Below, in pieces: positions 1 to 4,179 of a stretch of 7,946 bases of DNA. Under the pieces are notes generated by a model. That model made no database searches. It was not told the DNA's origin and worked only from the letters and a program-made list of their open reading frames with translations. The stretch's first letter is position 1. The number at the start of each line of letters is the position of its first letter. The position numbers were made by a program, and so were the translations under genes. Origin of the DNA: Acidobacterium sp. (lineage in GTDB: Bacteria > Acidobacteriota > Terriglobia > Terriglobales > Acidobacteriaceae); contig PMAM01000038.1 of assembly GCA_003152595.1 (NCBI GenBank), positions 2,973 to 10,918 on the forward strand, given 5' to 3'.

Positions 1-1368
1 CTTTATGAGTGGGCGATTCAGCTGATCAAGGCAGGCAAAGCGTATGTGGACGATTTGTCCGCGGACCAGATCCGGCAGTTTCGCGGGACGCTGACCGAAC
101 CGGGCAAAGACAGCCCCTGGCGCAGCCGCACGGTGGAGGAGAACCTCGACCTGTTCACCCGCATGAAAGCCGGCGAGTTTCCGGACGGAAGCCGCGTACT
201 GCGCGCGAAGATCGATATGGCGTCGCCGAACATCAATATGCGCGACCCGATCATGTACCGCATCGTGCATGCCGAGCATCACCGAACCGGCGACGAATGG
301 TGCATCTACCCGATGTACGACTATGCACACGGACAGTCGGATTCGATCGAAAATGTCACGCACTCCATGTGCACCCTCGAGTTTGCCGATCATCAGCCGC
401 TGTACCGATGGTTCATCGAACAACTGGGGATTTTTCCTTCGCAGCAGATCGAGTTCGACCGGCTGAATTTGACGTATACGCTGCTGTCGAAACGCAAGCT
501 GCTGCAACTGGTGCAGGAAGGCCGCGTGAACGGATGGGACGATCCGCGGATGCCCACCCTGTCGGGGATTCGGAGACGCGGGTTTACACCGGAGGGAATT
601 CGGGCCTTCGTGGCCTCACTGGGGGCGACGCGGACCAACGGCATCATCGATTTCGAGATGCTGGAGCATGTTCAGCGCGACGACCTCAATCAGCGGGCAA
701 CGCGCGGAATGGCGGTGCTGCGGCCACTGAAGCTGGTGATCGACAATTACCCGGAGGGACAAACGGAGTACGTGGAGGTGGCGAACAACCCGGAGGATCC
801 CGCGGCAGGCACGCGACAGGTGCCGTTTTCGCGTGAGCTCTTCATCGAGCGGGAGGATTTTCGCGAGGTTCCGCCGCCCAAATACTATCGCCTGTCGCCA
901 GGCAAGGAAGTGCGGCTGCGCAATGCGTATTTTGTCGTGGCACAAAGCGTGGTGAAGGATGCGGACGGGAACGTGGTGGAAGTGCATTGCACCTACGATC
1001 CGGCCAGCCGCGGCGGAAATTCGCCGGATGGCAGAAAAGTGAAGTCGACCATGCACTGGGTGTCGGCGGCGCACGCCATTTCCGCCGAGGTGCGGCTTTA
1101 CGACAAGCTGTTTTCGAATCCCAATCCCCTGGACGTGCCGGAAGGCGGGAGCTTTCTGGACAATCTGAATCCCAGCTCGCTGGAGGTGGTCCCGGATGCG
1201 AAGCTGGAGCTTTCCCTCGCCGAGGCGAAGGAGGGCTCGCCGTACCAGTTCGAGCGCGTGGGATACTTCTGCCTCGATCCGGATTCGACCCCGGACAAGC
1301 TGGTGTTTAACCGGACCCTGGCGCTCAAGGACACCTGGGCGAAGATCGAGAAGAAGGCCGGGGCGTAG
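1..1368 (+). CDS. glnS: Glutaminyl-tRNA synthetase, 5'-truncated by the window edge
   Basis: Class I aminoacyl-tRNA synthetase that charges tRNA-Gln with glutamine in the cytoplasm. The frame is open from base 1 (LYEWAIQLIKAGKAYVDDLS), so the gene starts upstream; about 100 N-terminal residues with the HIGH motif are missing. Visible are the acceptor-binding stretch (RGTLTEPGKDSPW, then LRAKIDMASPNINMRDP), the CIYPMYDYAHGQSD segment, the KMSKS-equivalent LLSKRKL at 481-501 followed by GWDDPRMPTLSGIRRRG, and the two beta-barrel anticodon-binding domains (RQVPFSRELFIEREDF, GKEVRLRNAY, DGRKVKSTMHWVSAAHA, ending FNRTLALKDTWAKIEKKAGA, stop TAG). Order and spacing follow E. coli GlnRS closely (family knowledge). 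The fragment is 455 residues with no internal break, so it is very probably functional. A repeat array follows directly, and no co-transcribed gene is evident. Confidence 0.97.
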   Translation, partial: LYEWAIQLIKAGKAYVDDLSADQIRQFRGTLTEPGKDSPWRSRTVEENLDLFTRMKAGEFPDGSRVLRAKIDMASPNINMRDPIMYRIVHAEHHRTGDEWCIYPMYDYAHGQSDSIENVTHSMCTLEFADHQPLYRWFIEQLGIFPSQQIEFDRLNLTYTLLSKRKLLQLVQEGRVNGWDDPRMPTLSGIRRRGFTPEGIRAFVASLGATRTNGIIDFEMLEHVQRDDLNQRATRGMAVLRPLKLVIDNYPEGQTEYVEVANNPEDPAAGTRQVPFSRELFIEREDFREVPPPKYYRLSPGKEVRLRNAYFVVAQSVVKDADGNVVEVHCTYDPASRGGNSPDGRKVKSTMHWVSAAHAISAEVRLYDKLFSNPNPLDVPEGGSFLDNLNPSSLEVVPDAKLELSLAEAKEGSPYQFERVGYFCLDPDSTPDKLVFNRTLALKDTWAKIEKKAGA

Positions 1369-1420
1369 GACCATCCCCCGAGGGCAGCCGGGCTGTCAGG
1401 CCAGACCTTGGAGCGCAGAC

Positions 1421-1438
1421 GCCTGCACCCTGTACCCT
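1421..1438. repeat. Heptamer tandem repeat of CCCTGYA type (2.6 units)
   Basis: GCCTGCA, CCCTGTA and CCCT follow each other with a 7-base period about 50 bases after the glnS stop. The same 17-base string cctgcaccctgtaccct recurs exactly at 4146-4162 upstream of gltX. It is seen directly in the sequence; the function is unknown. Confidence 0.7.
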
Positions 1439-1525
1439 TTTTGCTTTGACCATGCCCGATGCTCCCTCCGGCGGACTATATATTCCGTGTTGCCGGTGAT
1501 TCAGCAAACTACCACCCCACAGAGC

Positions 1526-1556
1526 TGTCATCCCGAACGCGCAGCGGAGGGATCTG
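1526..1556. repeat. TGTCATCCCGAA extragenic element, short form
   Basis: Starts TGTCATCCCGAACGCGCAGC and runs through GGAGGGATCTG. A second element with the same first 12 bases begins at 1925. Elements of the form GTCATYCCGA...GCGAGGAATCT are, from recall, frequent between genes in Acidobacteriota. Their role is not known to me. Confidence 0.55.
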
Positions 1557-1614
1557 CGGTTGCTTTTCTGTTTTGATCCGCTCCCCAAATTTCCGTGTTC
1601 CCGCTGATGCGCCA

Positions 1615-1711
1615 GTGCGACGGAACCTTGTGCCGCGGGCGGAGCGCTTTTGTAACAGGGCACGACTTTCAGTCGTGCCGAACCGAGCCAAAAAGAACTG
1701 GGCTTCAGCCC
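1615..1711. repeat. 97-bp direct repeat, copy A
   Basis: Matches 2023-2119 at 94 of 97 positions without gaps, an offset of 408 bases. It contains a perfect hairpin with a 9-bp stem and TTC loop (1659-1679) and the palindrome GGGCTTCAGCCC (1700-1711), joined by the invariant linker GAACCGAGCCAAAAA. The flanks are also similar, from gatccgctcc at about 1575, so the duplicated unit is larger but more diverged there. Confidence 0.9.
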
Positions 1712-1811
1712 CTGACATCCAGCCGAGGGTTCCGCAAAGCCGGTGATGCGTCCACAACTCGGACCGAGTTCGCGTCCCTTGGGGTGCTGCGCAGCAGCAC
1801 GACGGTAAAAG

Positions 1812-1831
1812 CCCCGGCCTTTAGGCCGGGG
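1812..1831. repeat. Perfect hairpin, 9-bp stem (CCCCGGCCT/AGGCCGGGG)
   Basis: CCCCGGCCT (1812-1820), TT, AGGCCGGGG (1823-1831). A related but shorter palindrome, GGGCTTCAGCCC, follows at 1854-1865. No T run follows, so it is not a typical intrinsic terminator. The apex CTTTAG resembles the apices of the other hairpins in this gap. Confidence 0.8.
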
Positions 1832-1853
1832 AATCAGCGACTCACATAAGACC

Positions 1854-1865
1854 GGGCTTCAGCCC
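1854..1865. repeat. Palindrome GGGCTTCAGCCC
   Basis: Third occurrence of this exact 12-mer in the gap, after 1700-1711 and before 2108-2119, here outside the 97-bp repeat and flanked by extra C and G residues (accGGGCTTCAGCCCcggg). It can fold as a four-base-pair stem with a TTCA loop. Confidence 0.7.
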
Positions 1866-1924
1866 CGGGCCAGGTTTCCGGGATGCCGGTGATTCGCCAA
1901 CACACCCGACCCACCACACCGAGT

Positions 1925-1979
1925 TGTCATCCCGAATCCCCTGCGCGCACGCGCAGGGCGTGAGGGACCTTGTGTTTCT
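1925..1979. repeat. TGTCATCCCGAA element carrying an inserted hairpin
   Basis: Begins TGTCATCCCGAAT like the element at 1526. It then carries a perfect 9-bp stem, CCCTGCGCG (1939-1947), CA, CGCGCAGGG (1950-1958), before the conserved-looking tail cgtgagggaccttg. The short form at 1526 has only cgcgcagcgg at this point. The long form therefore looks like the same element with a GC-rich palindrome in its middle. Confidence 0.6.
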
Positions 1980-2022
1980 GCTTCGATCCGCTCCAAATTT
2001 CCGGTTTGCCGGTGATGCGCAA

Positions 2023-2119
2023 GTGCGACGGTACCTTATGCCGCGGGCGGAGCGCTTTTGTAACAGGGCACGACTTTCAGTCGTGCCGAACCGAGCCAAA
2101 AAGGACTGGGCTTCAGCCC
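2023..2119. repeat. 97-bp direct repeat, copy B
   Basis: Partner of 1615-1711 with three substitutions (cggAac/cggTac, cttGtg/cttAtg, aaagAact/aaagGact). It keeps both hairpins, the 9-bp stem with TTC loop at 2067-2087 and GGGCTTCAGCCC at 2108-2119. All three changes lie outside both stems, which fits selection on the hairpins or a recent duplication. Confidence 0.9.
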
Positions 2120-2229
2120 ATGATTTCCCACCCAAGGTCAACTTCCGTATCGCCGGTGACTCGCCCGGGACCAGAAGAACCCGGCGCACGATCCCATTTT
2201 CCTTTTCGATCTTAATTGGTGCAAGGTCA

Positions 2230-2445
2230 TCAGACGGAAGCCGGAACGCCGGCATACGACAAGGTCAGAGCAGTAACGTCATCATCCTGTCGAAATGCCT
2301 TTGCTGCAGAAGCAATGGTTTCCGCCGGTTGGGTGCTGAGCGCAGCCGAATCGTTCAAAGCCAAGCCGCGAGCCGGCCTTATCGGCGGCTTCGACAACGC
2401 CGCACCGCCTGAACAATCGCCGACCAGATGCCTGAAGAGGACGTT
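2230..2445 (-). pseudogene. C-terminal relic of a SpoIIE/PP2C-type serine phosphatase
   Basis: Read on the minus strand, one frame gives ALSTQPAETIASAAKAFRQ followed by DDDVTALTLSYAGVPASV and a stop at 2230-2232. This is the usual C-terminal pattern of RsbU-like PP2C phosphatases (AQAFGQDDDITVLTLTRL, from family knowledge), including the DDD/DDI metal-site strand. Just upstream the homology moves to another frame, VVEAADKAGSRLGFERF, matching the family's DGVVEARNxxGELFGFERT. At least one frameshift (about 2355-2370) thus separates the two pieces, and further upstream only traces (a GD before VVEA) remain. No start and no catalytic N-terminal half are present before the plus-strand lipocalin gene. 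It is a fragment, probably non-functional. The two-frame match makes chance unlikely, but there is no alignment score behind it. Confidence 0.62.
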
Positions 2446-2467
2446 GAGGGTGATATGCTTGGCGTCC

Positions 2468-2980
2468 ATGAACATAAGCCGGGTCCTCCTGTGGCTCCTC
2501 TCATGCCTTTCCTTGTTATCCCCACAGGCGCCACAAGACAATACTGCCGAGAAGTTGGTAGGAGCCTGGCGATTAGTTTCGGTGGAGGGCACCGATGCCA
2601 CTTTTCACTTTGCTTATGATCACCCTACGGGACTCATTGTCTATGATCGCTCCGGCTGGATGTCAGTCCAAATCGACATCAAAGGCGCTCGCAAGCCCTT
2701 CGTGATCGGACCAGCCGCCGGTACTGCCGAAGAGAGGGTGGCCGCCTTCGACAATTACATTGCGTATTACGGCACCTACACGCTGGACTTGAAAGCGCAA
2801 ACTGTCACTCACCACCTCCAAGACGCAAGCCAACCAAATTGGCGCGGCGTCAATAATGTCCGATGGTTCGAATTTCAAGGCAATGATCGCCTGCTCCTTA
2901 TCCCCCGCGAGGACGGGAAAGGAGGAGTGATCGATCGAAACAACGCAACATTTAAGCTTTTGTGGGAGCGTATCAAGTAG
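2468..2980 (+). CDS. Lipocalin-like domain protein with N-terminal signal segment
   Basis: 170-aa protein. Residues 1-19 (MNISRVLLWLLSCLSLLSP) look like a signal peptide. Cys13 sits in LLSC, which could be a lipobox but lies unusually early. The rest matches the bacterial lipocalin-like family (Lipocalin_5 type): LVGAWRLVSVE at 30-40 with the G-x-W signature, then YDRSGWMSVQI (59-69), DNYIAYYGTYTLD (95-107), VTHHLQDASQPNWRGVNNVR (113-132) and a final strand ending LLWERIK. The family is a small beta-barrel; its ligand is unknown and no enzymatic role can be assigned. Start: ATG 2468 is chosen for the compact signal peptide. TTG 2459 in the same frame, 8 bases after gaggg (2446-2450), is a serious alternative that adds three residues. 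The frame stays open upstream to 2216 but has no protein-like character there. It stands alone, with no close neighbour in the same direction. Confidence 0.85.
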   Translation: MNISRVLLWLLSCLSLLSPQAPQDNTAEKLVGAWRLVSVEGTDATFHFAYDHPTGLIVYDRSGWMSVQIDIKGARKPFVIGPAAGTAEERVAAFDNYIAYYGTYTLDLKAQTVTHHLQDASQPNWRGVNNVRWFEFQGNDRLLLIPREDGKGGVIDRNNATFKLLWERIK

Positions 2981-3190
2981 TAACTTACCCGCAAGTCCGA
3001 GTTCCGGACGAGTGGTCGGCCATACTTCCCTTTCGAGCCCAGCACTTTCAGTCCGGCCACGCCTTGTAGATCGCGAACCAGCACTCCTGCGAACAGGCGG
3101 ACCTCCCAACTACAACCATTACCTCCGTACCGTCCCACCCTCCGATTTGCCTTGCCCTGACTTACCCCCTGAACTAACCTAAACACAATA

Positions 3191-3206
3191 GGAGAGGTAT
3201 CTCTCC
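3191..3206 (+). promoter_or_regulatory. Leader hairpin 1 (GGAGAG-GTAT-CTCTCC)
   Basis: Perfect 6-bp stem with a GTAT loop, 52 bases before the chosen start of the next gene and four bases before a second, stronger hairpin. GGAGAGG also resembles a Shine-Dalgarno sequence that would be hidden in the stem. It would serve the ATG at 3208, which opens the same frame further upstream. Confidence 0.5.
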
Positions 3207-3210
3207 ATGC

Positions 3211-3239
3211 AAGGCTCGCCACGGCGAGCCTTTCTTATT
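3211..3239 (+). terminator. Leader hairpin 2, terminator-like (AAGGCTCGCC/GGCGAGCCTT then T-rich)
   Basis: AAGGCTCGCC (3211-3220), AC, GGCGAGCCTT (3223-3232): a perfect 10-bp inverted repeat followed by tcttatt. Stem strength and position suit an intrinsic terminator or attenuator. The U tract is interrupted, so termination may be weak. It lies immediately upstream of the ribosome binding site of the following gene. Confidence 0.5.
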
Positions 3240-3243
3240 GCTC

Positions 3244-3248
3244 GGAGG
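3244..3248 (+). promoter_or_regulatory. Shine-Dalgarno GGAGG
   Basis: GGAGG nine bases before ATG 3258. It decides the start of the next gene over the upstream in-frame ATG, whose codons run through the perfect hairpin at 3211-3232. Confidence 0.75.
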
Positions 3249-3257
3249 AAATTCGTC

Positions 3258-3815
3258 ATGGTCGAAGAATGCGTCTACCTCTATCTCGACGGCCGTAAAT
3301 GCCGCCGCATCCCCAAACGCGGCCAAAACCTCTGCTCCACCCACCGCCCGCTGCCCCGCCGCCGCGCCCCGCTCGAAGAGAGCGAGGACGTCATGCGTCG
3401 TCTCCTCGCCTTCGCCGATACCCTCCGTGCCATGCCGATCGCCGATCTGCTCTACGAAACCAGCGGCCTTCTCGCCGACATCCACGTCCTCATCGACCGC
3501 CGCTCCTCGCGCCGCCATCGCATCGCCTTCCACCGTGCCTGCGCGGCCGTGGTCATCGCCGCCGACCGCCTCGAGGAAATCGCCCAGCGCTCGCGCCCGC
3601 AGTCCACAACCCACCCTGCAGCGCAAACGCCCCCCGCCCCGGCCTCCTCCCAGGCCCTCACTCCGGGAGCCAAAGCCCGCCTCGAACGCCTCGATGCCTT
3701 CCTCAGCAGCGGCCCGCACCTCTCGCCCGACGAACTCACCAGGATCTGCAACGAGCTGATAAGCATCACGGAATCAAATGCAGAGACAACTTGCACTTTA
3801 GATTCAAATGCATAA
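3258..3815 (+). CDS. Hypothetical protein with N-terminal Cys/Cys/Cys/His cluster
   Basis: 185 aa, cytoplasmic by appearance (no signal peptide or membrane segment). Residues 5-29 hold C5-x9-C15-x10-C26-x2-H29 in ECVYLYLDGRKCRRIP...LCSTHRP, a spacing that suggests a small metal-binding, probably zinc, knuckle. I recall similar DG-(R/K)-x-C-R...LC-x2-H starts in other uncharacterised acidobacterial proteins but know no function. Residues about 50-120 are predicted helical and rich in Arg, Leu and Ala (SEDVMRRLLAFADTLRAMPI, IAFHRACAAVVIAADRLEEI). Residues about 120-145 are a Pro/Ala/Ser/Thr linker, and a second helical piece ends ICNELISITE. The last ~15 codons contain two copies of the local repeat (g/a)AATCAAATGC-like sequence encoding ESNA and DSNA, so the 3' end may have been extended by repeat DNA. 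It is preceded by a strong ribosome site and two hairpins, which suggests attenuation or translational control. A DNA- or RNA-binding role is only a guess. Confidence 0.75.
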   Translation: MVEECVYLYLDGRKCRRIPKRGQNLCSTHRPLPRRRAPLEESEDVMRRLLAFADTLRAMPIADLLYETSGLLADIHVLIDRRSSRRHRIAFHRACAAVVIAADRLEEIAQRSRPQSTTHPAAQTPPAPASSQALTPGAKARLERLDAFLSSGPHLSPDELTRICNELISITESNAETTCTLDSNA

Positions 3816-3948
3816 GCGCCACTCGTTTCAGCACCCAGCCCATGCATAACAAAGCAAAATGCTTACCCGCAAGCACCATGGAATCAAATGCCTGGCCGCC
3901 ACTTCAAAATCGCCGCCCGAGTGGAATCAAATGCTTACGCGCCACCAC
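3770..3948. repeat. GAATCAAATGC repeats (four copies, partly inside the preceding gene)
   Basis: GGAATCAAATGC occurs exactly at 3770-3781, 3880-3891 and 3923-3934, with a variant gattcaaatgc at 3801-3811. Three copies are followed by a similar tail ending CGCCAC (ataagcgccac, ctggccgccac, ttacgcgccac). Looser relatives are gcaaaatgcttac at 3854 and tcgaaaatgc at 3961 and 4108. All are in the same orientation with irregular spacing (31, 79 and 43 bases). Their function is unknown. Confidence 0.7.
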
Positions 3949-4020
3949 CCACTTTTGTCGTCGAAAATGCACGCCAACCCAGGAAACACGAACCGTGCCA
4001 AAGACTCGGCGAGACGATCC

Positions 4021-4040
4021 TGTTAACGATATCGCTAACA
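4021..4040. promoter_or_regulatory. 20-bp near-perfect palindrome, operator-like
   Basis: TGTTAACGATATCGCTAACA pairs at 9 of 10 positions across its centre; the mismatch is at the sixth base from each end. The TGTTA-N10-TAACA form suits a dimeric helix-turn-helix repressor site. It lies 139 bases before the gltX start. Which protein binds it cannot be told. Confidence 0.4.
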
Positions 4041-4144
4041 CCGAGGGGTCCTCACCGAAAGCCACCCAGCCCAATCAACAACATCCCGAGGGGTCGACCC
4101 CCCTCAATCGAAAATGCCGATACCCGATGCCTGGACGGCAAGTG

Positions 4145-4163
4145 CCCTGCACCCTGTACCCTG
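4145..4163. repeat. Heptamer tandem repeat CCCTGCA-CCCTGTA-CCCTG
   Basis: Two full heptamers and five bases of a third, ending 16 bases before ATG 4180. It shares 17 identical bases with 1422-1438 downstream of glnS. Confidence 0.75.
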
Positions 4164-4179
4164 ACTTTTGATCCCGACC

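Larger units (their letters stand above)
1483..2161. repeat. Six dispersed copies of a 19-bp motif TTCCGNNNNGCCGGTGATK
   Basis: Copies lie at 1483-1501, 1591-1609, 1730-1748, 1876-1894, 1999-2017 and 2143-2161, all in the same orientation. Start-to-start distances are 108, 139, 146, 123 and 144 bases. The copy at 1591 reads CCCGCTGAT and the one at 2143 ends GTGACT; the other four keep GCCGGTGAT intact. Between the copies sit other modules: TGTCATCCCGAA elements, hairpins and the 97-bp duplication. The spacers differ in sequence and length, so this is a mosaic of extragenic repeats and not a CRISPR array. No reading frame in the stretch looks like a protein. Confidence 0.75.
3816..4179. other. 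Gene-free gap upstream of gltX
   Basis: Besides the GAATCAAATGC repeats this 364-base gap holds a 20-bp near-palindrome (4021-4040), the string ccgaggggtc twice (4041-4050 and 4086-4095), the perfect palindrome GGGGTCGACCCC (4090-4101) and a heptamer repeat (4145-4163). No convincing -35/-10 pair and no T-box-like leader was found. Frames open through it are proline- and arginine-rich shadows. Confidence 0.6.

Noticed and set aside
616..1374. 252-aa open frame antisense to glnS
   Set aside because: A by-product of codon bias in a strongly recognisable plus-strand gene, with no domain or ribosome site of its own.
1483..2161. CRISPR array
   Set aside because: The 19-bp copies are too far apart, the spacing varies by about 40 bases, the spacers contain other repeats, and no cas gene is in view.
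1842..2255. 137-aa minus-strand frame
   Set aside because: It is mostly translation of the 97-bp repeat and hairpins. The protein-like part is only the neighbouring phosphatase relic read in another frame.
2216..2467. Upstream 84-codon extension of the lipocalin-like gene
   Set aside because: The extension covers the phosphatase relic on the other strand and lacks protein character. The signal peptide begins at 2468.
3191..3239. Known riboswitch class in the leader
   Set aside because: Only two simple hairpins are visible, with no conserved motif of any riboswitch I can recognise.
3299..4171. 290-aa plus-strand frame rich in Pro and Arg
   Set aside because: It is a frame shadow of the Cys/His protein and then of the repeat gap. 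Its composition is not that of a folded protein.
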